A stretch of 64,000 nucleotides of DNA from a bacterium (GCA_020627925.1 JAHDFY010000006.1:20748-84747); one strand, 5' to 3'; shown: positions 34,100 through 44,648, counted from the first letter of the stretch. The notes: generated by a model not told the origin, from the sequence alone. Numbers and translations: made by a program.

Positions 34100-34140
34100 A
34101 AAAAAACGTCATTGCTGATCATTACAATGACGTTTTTATT
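34100..34140. terminator. Bidirectional terminator
   Basis: Stem AAAAACGTCATTG / CAATGACGTTTTT around a 10-base loop, between pnp (plus) and the convergent gene ending at 34161. Confidence 0.85.
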
Positions 34141-34160
34141 TTTCAGTTATTACCCAATCA

Positions 34161-35036
34161 TTATTCAATAATGCTAATATGAGGAAATGCTCATCAGCAA
34201 ATTCTTTTTATGTTCCCATGGTCTGAACTGTTAACAAAAATGTGGTCAACCCCCGCTATCGTGATAGGGGCTTCTTGAGATGACTCTAATAATTTTTTTG
34301 TAGTGTGCTCAGGAATACTAAAAAAGTAGTCTTTGACAAGTGTTTTGTTGTATGGTTTAAATAACCATTCTTGCCCTCCAAATATAGTATTATCACGAAG
34401 ACATCATAGCGGAACAGTGGCATCTTTTTTTCAGAAATTTTTATCGTAGTGCTCTTCTTCTTTGTTGGTGACTACAAAGTAGACCATGTTATACTCGTAG
34501 ATGACTTCATCTTCACAAGTAAACTCACTACCACCCATTCATGGGATGCAATTTTCATAGCCTTGTTCTCTCACAACCGTTGTATATCCTTGCAAAATTT
34601 CGTGTCAACCTCGAAAAAAACTATTTCTTGATCAATTAGGGATATTGGTATCAAGACAACCATTAAAAAAATCATTAAATAAATATTTGTCATAATAGCG
34701 CAGTAGGTAGTCTGTATATTTTTTTCCTAAGAATGATTCTATTGCTTGCCTTTTTTGTGACAAAATAGTGTGTATTTTTGCTCTAAATGCAGTGGTATTT
34801 TTTTGTTTATAAAGAATTGTATCTATTCTTTCTATAAGCTGTTGTAACTGCAAAAACTGCGGAGCACATTCATATGCACTAAGCGCATCATGAATTTTTT
34901 CTTGCTGTTGTGTAGATAATTCTTCAATCACTGTTTCTTGTGGTAGTGGAGGATCTATGTAGCCGTTAGTTACTTGGCAAAAACTAATAACAAAAACGAA
35001 CATAAATAAGATATATGCAAAGTAGTGTTGTTTCAT
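34161..35036 (-). CDS. Exported protein, unknown
   Basis: 291 residues, read through about six TGA glycines, two adjacent near the C-terminus (CGGAFPHI), stop TAA. Signal peptide MKQHYFAYILFMFVFVISF, then PPLPQETVIEELSTQQQEK and a helical region with a Gln/Leu repeat (about 50-120). The C-terminal half contains CIPGMGGSEFTCEDEVIYEY (two cysteines) and EAPITIAGVDHIFVNSSDHG. Lies 65 bases downstream of the M23 lipoprotein gene on the same strand, so likely co-expressed. No family recognised. Confidence 0.7.
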
Positions 35037-35101
35037 ATTTTGTATTTGTTAAATAAAACATTGGAATAGAGTATACCTATCCCAATGCAAAATAACAGTA
35101 A

Positions 35102-36055
35102 TTATTGATTAAATAAAAATGGCGTGCTTTGTCCGTTGGATTTGAGCAACATACAATGAGCGTGAGGAGAGGTAGCTCCTGTGCTTCCTAATCGAGCAAT
35201 TGGTTCTCCTGATCGGACGTAATCTCCTTGCTGAACAAAAGTATCTGATTGTATATGTCCATACATAAAGCGAACATAGGAATCTCCGTACATTTGTTTT
35301 ATAATAATTTGATATGCGGTGCGAACACTATTGTTGATAGTAACCTGGTAGGTACTAATATTCTCCACTATCCCATCGACAGGGGAAGCTAATATTTTGC
35401 CATTATCAGAAAAAGGAAAGCTTGTGTTCCAGTTCCAATCCTGGCTGTAATAAAAATTTCCCGTGTGCGCATTGCATCCATGACCACACCCCATTGTCCA
35501 CAGCCCAGGGCTGTTCCAACTAGATTGATCTTCATGACCAAAAGGCCAGACCAAATGACTTGTTGAATGGGGATCAATCCTGACCCTTGTGTTGTCTACA
35601 TAAGAATTCCATGGTAGTGCAATAGCGCTGTTGTTATTGTCCGTGTATAAGTATCTCCATGCCCAGTGACCAGGTAAAGAAAGCGGACCATACCAATACC
35701 AAATCCTTCCATTACTATGCCGTATCAAATTGATATAATAGGTAACTCGATCAGGCCCAAAAATACGAACTTGTGGCGCTTGAGTGAGACTACCACCGTC
35801 GTCAATTGCCCACAAATAGTTGAAGCCAGGACTTTCTACAATTTTATCATTGAGAGATCCTCGATAAAATTGTAATGCATTCCTTCCTCGATGCTTTTCC
35901 ATAGATGTAATCTCTTGTTCTGCTATTGCATTAAGAGTAAGAGACTCCTGTAAAAAAGAATGTTGTTTGTCAGGATTGTTGGCGCATTCCATAGTTTCCT
36001 TTTTGCATGCACTCAGTGTGCCCAAAAAACACACCATCAAAATAATTCTTTTCAT
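35102..36055 (-). CDS. M23-family peptidase lipoprotein
   Basis: 317 residues; lipoprotein signal MKRIILMVCFLGTLSACKK with acylated Cys after LSA. C-terminal LytM/M23 zinc metallopeptidase fold: WTMGCGHGCNAHTG..., PVDGIVENIS, YGHIQSDTFVQQGDYVRSGE, and LGSTGATSPHAHCMLL, where HxH in S-P-H-A-H is the family's metal motif and the first ligand lies in GHGCNAHTG...YYSQDW. Cleaves peptidoglycan cross-links. All 26 or so glycines are GGN, with no TGA, unlike its neighbour; possibly acquired from a standard-code donor. A Fur-like box lies in its promoter. Confidence 0.85.
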   Translation of the reverse strand: MKRIILMVCFLGTLSACKKETMECANNPDKQHSFLQESLTLNAIAEQEITSMEKHRGRNALQFYRGSLNDKIVESPGFNYLWAIDDGGSLTQAPQVRIFGPDRVTYYINLIRHSNGRIWYWYGPLSLPGHWAWRYLYTDNNNSAIALPWNSYVDNTRVRIDPHSTSHLVWPFGHEDQSSWNSPGLWTMGCGHGCNAHTGNFYYSQDWNWNTSFPFSDNGKILASPVDGIVENISTYQVTINNSVRTAYQIIIKQMYGDSYVRFMYGHIQSDTFVQQGDYVRSGEPIARLGSTGATSPHAHCMLLKSNGQSTPFLFNQ

Positions 36056-36077
36056 AATTTTTGTATAAAATTTTGTT

Positions 36078-36096
36078 AATAATGATTATCATATTT
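36078..36096 (-). promoter_or_regulatory. Fur-box-like operator
   Basis: AATAATGATTATCATATTT matches the 19-bp Fur consensus GATAATGATWATCATTATC at 15 of 19 positions, with an uninterrupted run ATAATGATTATCAT. It sits 22-41 bases upstream of the M23 lipoprotein start, where it could overlap its promoter, and about 190 bases from the pilin-like gene. A Fur-family regulator gene is at 41439. AT-rich DNA makes chance matches more likely. Confidence 0.45.
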
Positions 36097-36226
36097 GATG
36101 AAATATGATACACAAATTTTATAAAAAGAAAAACAAAAGAGAAGAGAGAAACGTAGTACAAAAATTCAATGTTTTTGAGGAAAAGGTGTTATTGTTTGTA
36201 TGATGATATTTTTATTATGCAAAAAT

Positions 36227-36255
36227 TTTACAAATGCCTATAAAATTGCTATAAT
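36227..36255 (+). promoter_or_regulatory. Promoter of the pilin-like operon
   Basis: TTTACA at 36227-36232, 17-base spacer, perfect TATAAT at 36250-36255; ATG follows at 36286 after a GGAAAGGAA purine stretch. Confidence 0.55.
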
Positions 36256-36285
36256 TAAGCTGTTTACCATTGTGGAAAGGAAAAC

Positions 36286-36810
36286 ATGAAACAATTATTG
36301 ATGACTTTCATTGTATGTAGTGTGATAGCAAGCCTCACGTCAATCGTGTCAGGCCCTATTTTTGCACAATTACAATATATTGATCCAGACAATCCAAATA
36401 TAACGCAGGATATAGATGATGTCATTGATACCACAGATGTGGGCGGTCCACAGTGACAAAATACCAATAGTATTAGGGCAGGAACTCGTTTCCCTATTGC
36501 CTCACCAGATAATTCTGAGAATATTGGAGTGATCGATCAGGGAGAAATTCAGACTTACGAGCAAGGGCAGTTGCAAACATTGACGGTGGTGAAGAGAATG
36601 CTCAATTATTTTCTGGGTTTTCTAGGTCTTGTTGCGTTAATGTTGTTTATTTACACTGGAATCCAGATTGTGACTGCTGGTGAAGATGACAGCAAGTACA
36701 AAGAAGCTACATCCCAATTTAGAAAAGTTGCCATGGCAATCGGAGGAATCGGTTTGAGTTGGTTTATTGTGACATTCTTATTCTATGTTATCGGACTTAT
36801 CGTAGCATAA
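36286..36810 (+). CDS. Type IV secretion pilin-like membrane protein
   Basis: 174 residues with one TGA (Gly), stop TAA. Signal peptide MKQLLMTFIVCSVIASLT...IFA, a polar segment, then two TM helices at about residues 100-125 and 145-172 with GIQIVTAGEDDSKYKEATSQ between them. This matches the CPR T4SS-pilin family: two helices joined by a short A-G-E-D-x-x-K-x-x-E/K loop, as in VirB2/TrbC. A second copy follows 24 bases later. May form a pilus or conjugation/DNA-uptake channel; no VirB4/VirB6 is visible here. Confidence 0.8.
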
Positions 36811-36833
36811 ACATTTTATTTTTTTGAAGACTC

Positions 36834-37322
36834 ATGAAAAAAATTTTCTTGGCTGCATTGGGGGTCTTGCTTGGAGTGGGCGTGAGTACCATGACCATCA
36901 ATGCTCAGTCTGATGAATTCTACTATAATACAATTGATACTACGCAGCAAGCAGATACGGAGCTGTGAACTTATGTACATGATGATGTCATCGATGAGCA
37001 GCAAGGTTTTGTGCAGAGATTGTTAGCGTTGTTTGGCTTGGATCAATATGCATCATGAACTAATCCAGCCACAGGTGAGACCTATGGAGCAACTAACTTT
37101 ATTGTGAGACTAACCAACTTGGCATTAAGTTTGTCTGCATTTGTTGCATTCCTTGTATTGGTATATGGATTTGCTATGATGTTATTTTCTTCCGAAGAAG
37201 ACGGTATTGCCAAAGCAAGAAAATATATTGTATGAGCAGCTATTGCGATCGCGATACTCGGAGTTTCATGGTTTATTGTTTCATGAATATTTTACGCATA
37301 CAGAGTGATTCAAGATTTTTAG
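36834..37322 (+). CDS. Second type IV secretion pilin-like membrane protein
   Basis: 162 residues, stop TAG, four or more TGA glycines. Signal peptide MKKIFLAALGVLLGVGVSTM...NAQ; two TM helices at about 90-112 and 130-155 with the linking loop SSEEDGIAKARKYIVGAAI, the same layout as the preceding protein (charged loop then Ala/Gly-rich helix). The mature N-terminus is acidic. Operon partner of 36286; probably a paralogue. Confidence 0.75.
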
Positions 37323-37340
37323 CGCACTAATTTAGTACAG

Positions 37341-37372
37341 AAAAATAGACATCATATGATGTCTATTTTTTT
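37341..37372. terminator. Bidirectional terminator
   Basis: Almost perfect palindrome AAAAATAGACATCAT / ATGATGTCTATTTTT followed by T-run, between the pilin-like operon and convergent ftsK. Confidence 0.8.
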
Positions 37373-37426
37373 ATACCAATATATTCTTCTAATTAACTAA
37401 TTCTGGAGTCTCTTAAAACCTTTGAA

Positions 37427-39625
37427 TTATATCAAAATTTGTCTTGGTTTTGCTCATTCTTGAGGTCATACAACTCATCTTTCTTCTAATGCATCCATAA
37501 TTCTCGCAGCACGAGCAAATCACACATTGAGTTTACGTTGTAACATGGTTGCTGAGGCTTTACGGTGTTGAATAATTAATTCCATAGCTTTTTGGATAAG
37601 TTCTTCATCGCCACTTTTGTTGTTAGATGAAAAAACATTTCAAGAAAGTTCTGCTTTTCACTCAAGAATACGAACAATTTCGGGATGGTATACATCTTCT
37701 TCGGTGAGTCATTGCATATATTTTTCTTTGAGAGCTTCCATTATTTTTTCAATTTCTGGAGTATCAACAAACGGTCATTGCATTCTGACGGGGTATTTTG
37801 TTTTGGTATCCAAATAAAGGAGGTCTCCTTTTCCAACAAGATCTTCTGCTCCTTTCATCCCCAAAATTGTTCTAGAATCAATTTGTGATACTACTCCAAA
37901 GGCTACTCTTGTAGGAATATTTGCTTTGATAAGACCGGTCAAAACATTGACCGAAGGTCTTTGTGTTGCAATAATAAGGTGCATACCAACGGCACGAGCT
38001 TTTTGCGCGATACGGGTGATACACGTTTCCACTTCTTTTTTATTTCCTGACATCATCAAATCCGCTAATTCATCAACTACGATCACAATACGGTACATAA
38101 AATCATCAGGATTTTTGGTGTTATATTCCGAAAGTTTTTTTGCTTTTGCTTTTTTGAGTTTGGTGTATCTTGCTTCCATTTCTTCTACTGCCCATTGCAA
38201 TAACTTGAGCGCTTTGGCTGGTCTGGTTACAATTGGCGCAAGAAGATATGGTAGTCCGTTATAAAATTCTAGTTCTACTTGCTTTGGATCTACCATAAGA
38301 AATTTAAGCTCAGCAGGAGTATTTTGGTACATGAGAGAAAGAATCATTCCATTTACTCATACCGATTTACCGGCTCCTGTTGCTCACGCAATCAAGAGGT
38401 GAGGCATTTCTTCTAGTGATTTGACTATATTAGTTCCGTCGATTCCTACTCACAAAGCTAAGTTCGTCAGATTTTTGTTGACTCACTTTGCAAATTCGTG
38501 TGAATTGAATACATCAGCCAAATAAACCATCCTTGGTTGAGGATTCGGGATTTGTATACCGACACAATCAGTTCCTGGGATTGGTGATATAATTCTTAGT
38601 GATTTTGTTTTCATAGAAAGGGCTATGTCATTTTTGAGGTTTTCTATGGTAGAGACTTTGATTCACGAATCAGGTCTCACTCTCACTTGCACGATCGACG
38701 GTCAAATGTCAAATCCGTCAATGGTAACAGGAACATTGAATTCCATCAGTTTATTTTGCAATGCTTTTGCATTTTGAATCAAAAATGTTTCATCAACATT
38801 AACTTCTTTACCGCTTGAGGATGGCATTAAGCTGATAGGATATGTTGGTTTGTCTGCAGGAAAATCAATTTTCATTAAGTTTTTTTCATGCATTGTGTCA
38901 TTGACCTTTTTGCTAATATTATTTTTGAGAATATCTTTGAGTAGTGACTTATCGCTTCAGGTTTTTCCTAATACTCATCCTGGTTGAGAAGATGCGCCAA
39001 TAAGTGGTAGTTTGCTTTTGTTTGTCGCTGCTTTGACTTTGGCAGTAATCCCTCATTGCAAGAGAGAGCCTGACGCTTTGGTCTTGCTGCTTGATTTTGA
39101 CGTTTTTGCTTGTTCATGTAAGAGACGAACACTCATTGAGGGTAATGAAACATTGTGGCTGTACAGTATTCGCCCAATAAGACAAAGCATGAGAATAAGT
39201 ACAAATGATTTGATAGCCATGGGTTGACTACCAAACATGCTATCAAGTGCTCGCAAAAGTGGCCAAGAAAAATAGCCACCAAATTGTTCATATGCTAATG
39301 ATGGATTGTCAATAACTGGAAAATTAAACACTCAAGAAAGGAAAAACAAAAGTAACAAAAATTGATGAAAAACGGTTTTCATCATATGACCTCTTATCAT
39401 AAAAAGAAAACCGACAAGGATACATAATCAGAAAAAAGGCTGGGTTCCAATTTCTCCAAACACAAGAAAAGCTCCTTGTTCAAAAAGGCGCAAAATTGGA
39501 GAACCTTGCGCAAGAGTAAACGCAAAAAAATAAAGTCATCACAATATGATAAAAAATGATCCCAATTTGTATTTATTAATGACGAGCTGTTTGCTTTTTC
39601 TTTTCCTTCTTCTTTTTCTTGGCAT
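37427..39625 (-). CDS. ftsK: DNA translocase FtsK
   Basis: 732 residues, start ATG, stop TAA, with many TGA glycines. Basic N-terminus (MPRKRRRKRKSK), four TM helices (about 22-170), a linker with Ser/Lys, then the alpha/beta motor: Walker A GATGAGKSVG (about 412), Walker B RIVIVVDELADLMM, IATQRPSVNVLTGLIKANIPTRVAF, SRTILGMKGAEDLVGKGDLLY, and a C-terminal gamma winged helix (IQHRKASATMLQRKLNVGFARAARIM). Pumps chromosome DNA across the division septum and activates XerCD. All domains present; the gamma domain suggests that it recognises KOPS-like sites. Confidence 0.95.
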
Positions 39626-39737
39626 GAATTGAAACTATATAAACTATTGCTAATCTAATACAAAAATATATATACAATCCAGACTACTATTGCAACTGAA
39701 TTCAGTCCGCATCTTGCTTTTATATCGCTTTGTTATA

Positions 39738-40880
39738 ATGATTTTTGGTCTTGCCCCTATGGATGGAATTACCGATTGTATATTCCGTACTATTACCAAT
39801 GAAGTTTTTTTGCGTTACAACAAAAACACTAACGATGAACTGTGGACGTGGACTGAGTTTATGAATGCTGATGGGTATATGATCAATCCGCCTAGACTTG
39901 TCAGACACATCGTACTCAATGATGCAGAAACAAAATTGATCGCCCAAATTTATGGATGAAACGAAGATACTTTAGTCAAAACAGCGATCGACATTGAACG
40001 TAAGTATCCTCAATATATGGGAATAGAGCTCAACATTGGCTGTCCATCACCAAAAGTAATGGCATGTGGTGCATGATCAGGAATGCTGAGGGACAAAAAA
40101 AACTGTCTTGGTATTATCAAATCAATTAGTGAAGCAATCAACATGCCATTTTCTATCAAAACAAGAGCATGACTAAACCCTGATGACAAAGTAGAACAGT
40201 TTGATTTTCTTGTTGAAGCTGCACAATATTGTCATGCGGTAGGTATTCATTGAAGAACTTATGGACAATGACATAGCGGATTTGTTGACCGAGAAATGAT
40301 TGCAGCCGTCAAACAAAAAGTTGGTGATAATTGTAAAATATTAGGAAATGGATGAATTAAAACATATCAAGAGCATATAGAAATAACAGCAAAATATAGC
40401 CTGGATGGCATTATGTCAGCACAAGCAGCTATAGCAAATCCCCGATTGTTTGTCGATTACCAACCAACAACAAAAGATAGGTATGAAATAATACTCAGAC
40501 ACATGAAACTTCTTGCTGCATTTGAAATCTATTTTAATGATAACGTAGGACCCGAGTACTCAAACAAACAAATTATCATTAATAGACGTAAACACGCCGA
40601 TAGTAATGATGACACTAAGGGAAATGATCTGGAGCCTATTGATTTTCATGATTATCTTTTTCCTATGCCAACTCTTGTGCAACTGGAAGAAATTGCTAAT
40701 TCGTTTCCAGTAGAGGAATTGGTCGGATTAAGATCGTGTATTGAGTTTCGTAAGTATTTATTCAATTACGTCAAAGGTATCCCTGGCTCAAAAGAATTTA
40801 AAAACGAAGTAGCACAAATTAGAGACTATCCAACGTTGTTTGAAGCTGTAGATAGGTTTTTTCTTCCTATTGTTACATAA
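39738..40880 (+). CDS. tRNA-dihydrouridine synthase
   Basis: 380 residues, stop TAA. N-terminus MIFGLAPMDGITDCIFR is the typical Dus start (A-P-M-x-G-x-T-D), so ATG 39738 is required; a TATAAT hexamer overlaps this ATG, probably by chance. NIGCPSPKVMACGAGSGML carries the catalytic cysteine, followed by KTRAGL, IHGRTYGQGHSG and NGGIKTYQ; six of these conserved glycines are TGA. An FMN TIM-barrel enzyme reducing uridines in tRNA D-loops with NADPH. The C-terminal 130 residues, longer than usual, hold the helical tRNA-binding domain. Confidence 0.93.
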
Positions 40881-40897
40881 ATGTTCTATTCTGACAA

Positions 40898-40930
40898 TAA
40901 AAAATGAAGACATTGTGTCTTCATTTTTAT
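40898..40930. terminator. Bidirectional terminator
   Basis: Stem AAAAATGAAGACA / TGTCTTCATTTTT with a 3-base loop. It follows dus and overlaps the last codons of the convergent minus-strand gene. Confidence 0.85.
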
Positions 40931-41319
40931 TTTTCTGATCATTTTTTTCAAAAGTCGACGCTCTTTTTTCCCAAAGCTCTGTTGACTATTCATTGCACAT
41001 ATCACGTAGATATCAATCAGTGAGAAACATACTCTGTAGCTGAATATTGACCATTTTCCATCTTTTCAAAAAGGAGAACCTGAGGGGATTCATGTTTAAC
41101 GTTGGCATATTCAGCGATATGCTGAGAAATATGTTTTTCATTAATGACGTCCACTTTGTATACTACATTGTTTGCGTTTTCAATCATACCCATAGCTGCT
41201 TCAACGTTGCGACAAGCACTGCTTGATACAACACAGACAGGGCTATGTTTATAAATAACAAATGGTTCTTCTTTTTTGATTAAACGTTCAAAGTCTTGCA
41301 AAGATTTCAAAGATTTCAT
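40927..41319 (-). CDS. BrxC/YtxJ-family monothiol bacilliredoxin-like protein
   Basis: 130 residues, several TGA glycines in the tail, stop TAA. YtxJ features: FVIYKHSPVCVVSSSACRN (the family has H-S-x-x-C-P-I-S), VVYKVDVINEKHISQHIAEY and VKHESPQVLLFE with the cis-Pro loop, then YVSHG. A thioredoxin fold with a single active cysteine at about residue 29; a second Cys lies seven residues later. In Firmicutes BrxC de-bacillithiolates proteins. The extra basic C-terminal 30 residues are unusual. Co-directional with a Fur regulator 120 bases upstream. Confidence 0.8.
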
Positions 41320-41438
41320 GTGGGAAGTGTAATATAGAGTAAACGTTGCTATGCAATGCAGTATAACGCTTATTTATTCTCAAATCAAACGAAAAAAATG
41401 TGACGTGGCAATAATGGGGTGTATTTTTCGCTTTTCTG

Positions 41439-41828
41439 TTATGTAGAAACCTTTCCTTTACAGCTATCTGGTCCGTCTCCAAAATTTCCTTTGAATGAAA
41501 TATGAAGATCTTCCAAGGTAAATCCTTGAGGAAATTCAATTCATGACAGATCAATCATGTCTATATTGATATCAAAAATTCTATTTGACAATTTGCAAAT
41601 AACATGGCCATGAGATGGCTTAATCCTTTCATAGATAGTATGTTCGGTAAGTCCATTGGTTTTCATTAGCTTTCATTCATCCACAAGTTCAGTTAGATTT
41701 CTATAGACAGTTCACAGGCCAATACTTGGATAAATTCTTCTTAGTTTTTGGTGAAGTAATTGGGCTGTGGTGTGATCATTTCCAATCATAATTAAAATTT
41801 CTTGTTTATAGCGGTGTTTGTTAGTCAT
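41439..41828 (-). CDS. Fur/PerR-family transcriptional regulator
   Basis: 129 residues, start ATG, stop TAA. Winged-helix DNA-binding domain with TTAQLLHQKLRRIYPSIGLG followed by TVYRNLTELVDEGKL, the family hallmark; the glycines of IGLG and DEGK are TGA. The dimerisation half contains PSHGHVICKLSNRIFDI, in place of the usual HHHxxCxxC; a His and one Cys are kept, and the structural CxxC zinc sites are absent. Could sense Fe(II), Mn(II) or peroxide. Located beside a thiol-redox gene; two candidate Fur-like boxes are in the window. Confidence 0.88.
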
Positions 41829-42026
41829 AGTAAGCAGACAAGGTTATGTAATGATAAATTGACAAGGAAAAATAGTCTAATAATTCAGTGTATTAGCTTG
41901 AATTTCTCGTACGTAAGCCTAGAGTATCATAGGTAATACGAATGCAACTAAAAGGGATTTTTGTTGCCTTCGCTGGTATTTGCCCCAAAACTATTACAAG
42001 ATTCTTTACTTTTTATATTTTTACCT

Positions 42027-42761
42027 ATGTTTTATCGTACGGAAACTCATTTGGTCGGTCCTATAGGAAATAATGAGTTCGCCTATGAAAAAAGGGGCAA
42101 AATAGAACTCAATCCTAAGCTTTTGGTACCTTCTCTTATCAATGGTTCACTATCTGATGTTATCTTAGGTGATACTACTTGTTTTGTCGAGTGGAATGAT
42201 AAAAAAAGTGAACTCAAATATAATACGTGATTAAAACATCTCGTACAACGAGAAAGCGATCAGACTTATTTTTTTGTGATGGATAATCATAACCATGCTT
42301 TTTATGCTCGATGGAAAGCAATTGCACAGCAACAAGTGCAAAAGGGAGCATATCTCATTCATTTGGATCAACACAGTGATTTAGTAGAACCTACCTACTA
42401 TCCTGCTCATGATAATATGGACTCAGAAGAATATGTTGCTAATTATACCAATAATGTGTTACAAATAGCGACCTTTATTCAGCCAGCCTTATCGGTGGGA
42501 ATGATTACAGAGCAACAACAAATTAGATCAGAGTGGTGATTACTACATTATGAATTTCCTGTGACAGCAAGTGATATTATTCTTGATATTGATCTGGATT
42601 TTTGGGCCCCAGAAATGTGTATAGAACACTATAAAAAGACCATACAAAAAGCACAATCGTTGATCAAATATCCCCAAACGAAGCTTGTTACCATTGCTAC
42701 TTCACCTCATTTTATTGAACAAAAAAAAGCACTAGATGTGCTTCATGATTTATTGCAGTAG
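42027..42761 (+). CDS. UPF0489-family protein
   Basis: 244 residues with several TGA glycines, stop TAG. ATG 42027 is chosen; the reading frame stays open farther upstream but lacks a better start. FFVMDNHNHAFYARW and AYLIHLDQHSDLVEP match the UPF0489 family (aspartate/histidine-rich, ureohydrolase-like), followed by DIILDIDLDFWAPEMC with more Asp residues that could bind metal. The His/Asp cluster suggests a binuclear metal hydrolase of arginase-like fold, but the substrate is unknown. Overlaps convergent rsmA by 12 bases at the 3' end. Confidence 0.75.
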
Positions 42762-43529
42762 TAACAACATATCATCCCAAGTTACTTCTTCTAATCTTTT
42801 GCTTGCGATATGGGGAAAGAGAGGGCAGACAGAAATTCATTTTTTTTCAAGCATTTTTCGTATTTTTCCCATTGTTTTTCTTTTGTAAGGACTAATGTGA
42901 TCCAAGAGAGAAACAAGTGTTGCAAATTGTTCTCTGCTCCCACTAGCAGAGTGTTTGGGTACAAAGGAAAGAAGGCAACTTTGAACTTTGGGAGCAGGAG
43001 AGAATGCCTTGGCTGGTACTGTTTTGCTATAGTGAACCTCATGTGCAAAGTTACATAATCGCCATAAGTAGGATTTTTTGGGAGCATCTTGTTTGATCTT
43101 GTCACCGACCTCTCTTTGCATCATAAAAAAGCCTCATCCATATTGGCTTTGTTCATTTCCAAAAAACTTTCTTACAATAGGGGACGTGATATAATAAGGT
43201 AAATTTCCCACAATCAATGCGTTTTCGGGGCGTATTCCATGAGTGTGTAATAGTGAAAAAACATTAGCTTCCAAAACATCTTGGTGTATGATTTGTTCCT
43301 CTTGTAGAATGTCTTTTTCAAGAAGACATGCAACCATTTTGGGATCTTTTTCAATAACAAAAAATTGCTTTCCAATATTTTTGATTTTTTTGGTAATAGC
43401 TCATTTTCATGGACCAATTTCGATAATGGTATCGCATTGTTGTTGCTCATATAGATCGCTTATTTTTTGTGTAATGAAGCTAATTATCTTGCTATCTTTG
43501 AGAAAATTTTGACCGAGGTAGGTTGACAT
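42750..43529 (-). CDS. rsmA: 16S rRNA (adenine1518/1519-N6) dimethyltransferase
   Basis: 259 residues, start MSTYLGQNFLKDSKI (ATG 43529), stop TAA. SAM-binding motif IIEIGPGKGAITKKI (the glycines of GPGKG partly TGA), acidic FVIEKDPKM, and the catalytic NLPYYITSPIVRKFF (family N-L-P-Y). KsgA/RsmA dimethylates two adjacent adenines in helix 45 of 16S rRNA, a late ribosome-assembly check. The C-terminal domain has FSPAPKVQSCLLSF and is somewhat short. In-frame codons upstream extend the ORF by 20 residues, but the Q-N-F-L motif marks the true N-terminus. Confidence 0.92.
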
Positions 43530-43607
43530 AGTACACAAAACAAAATGAAAACTTGCATTACTTGTATGTATGGCTAGAATAAAAGTCAAGTTATTCCTGC
43601 TTTATCA

Positions 43608-44648
43608 ATGTTTTTTTTGATGTACAATCTGTATCAATCACCATTGCGAAATGACATAAACCACAAGGTTTTTCAAAAACCTATGTTTGAGATAAAACTT
43701 TTTGGTAAGCTTCACAAAGGTATTATCAAAGAGATGAAACTGGGCCCATTGAAATTCAAGTGGTTTCAAGTGCTTGGGGTTGTACTACCTGATGATATTG
43801 AGTACGTCAAAAAAGAAGTAGCACGTATACAAAAAGAATATGGAGATAAGTTTGGTTGTATCATGTTTCAACGATGAATAATCAACCCTATGGTACAATT
43901 TGAAAATGTATCACATAGATCAAAGCAATTCAAAGAAGATATGAGAAATATGAGATTAAATTTGCGTCGTTGGCTGACAACTGCAACAAAGATGAAACTT
44001 TCAATAAGGGAAAATATGCCACAGGCAAATATTGTCTATGAAATAAGCAAATCTGATGAACAACTACTTAACGAAATGAATTCTGGTTGTAAAGAACGTG
44101 TCAAAAAATCAATCAAAAAATGAGCAACATTCAGAGTTGCTTCGGTAGATGAATATGATCAGTATTACCAAGACCGAAAGAGGCTAGCATGATCAAAATG
44201 ATTTAATATTATCCCTTACGAATCATACAAAAAATTAGTCGACTATATAAGAGAAAATGATTGCGGTGATGTTTTTATTGCCGAAATTGATGGTGAAATA
44301 ATAGCATGAAGTATCTGTATTTATGATGAGCATCGTATTATTTATCATTCAGGTTTTGCAACTCGTGAAAAGAAATTTCGTAATATTGGTGCACATCATT
44401 TTCTTAAATTTAAGATTTTTTGATGGGCAAGAAAAAAAGGATTGACCTACTGTGATATGTTGGGAGGAGCTCCTACTGGTTTTCACGAACATCCATTGGC
44501 ATGAGTGAGTAAATTTAAAGAAGCTTTGGGGGGAATAAAAATCGAATATTATGGAAATTACGATATTGTACTTAATCCTTTACTGTACAAATTGTTTGCA
44601 TGGAGACAATTTTTCAAAAAAACAAACAAGACAAAGAAGAAGAAATAA
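43608..44648 (+). CDS. FemAB-like peptidoglycan bridge / lipid II aminoacyltransferase
   Basis: 346 residues with about eight TGA glycines, stop TAA. N-terminal half carries YQSPLRNDINHKVFQ and RVKKEVARIQ-like helices; the C-terminal GNAT-like half has FIAEIDGEIIAGSI, YHSGFATREKKFRNIGAHHFL, WARKKGLTYCDMLGG and HPLAGVSKFKEALGG, the G-x-x-x-F-K-x-x-F/L-G-G motif typical of FemX/FemAB. These enzymes use aminoacyl-tRNA to add amino acids to the peptidoglycan stem peptide. ATG 43608 or 43620 are both possible starts. Single gene, no clear operon. Confidence 0.85.

Noticed and set aside
39734..39739. TATAAT directly at the dus start codon
   Set aside because: A -10 box overlapping the ATG cannot drive a transcript that includes the start; the conserved N-terminus requires this ATG.
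41288..41554. 88-aa minus-strand ORF overlapping the Fur gene region
   Set aside because: It is in another frame of the Fur gene; the true protein contains TVYRNL in the frame ending at 41439.
42791..43105. 104-aa ORF in a second frame inside rsmA
   Set aside because: A shadow; the frame with GPGKG and NLPYYITSP is continuous across TGA codons and covers it.
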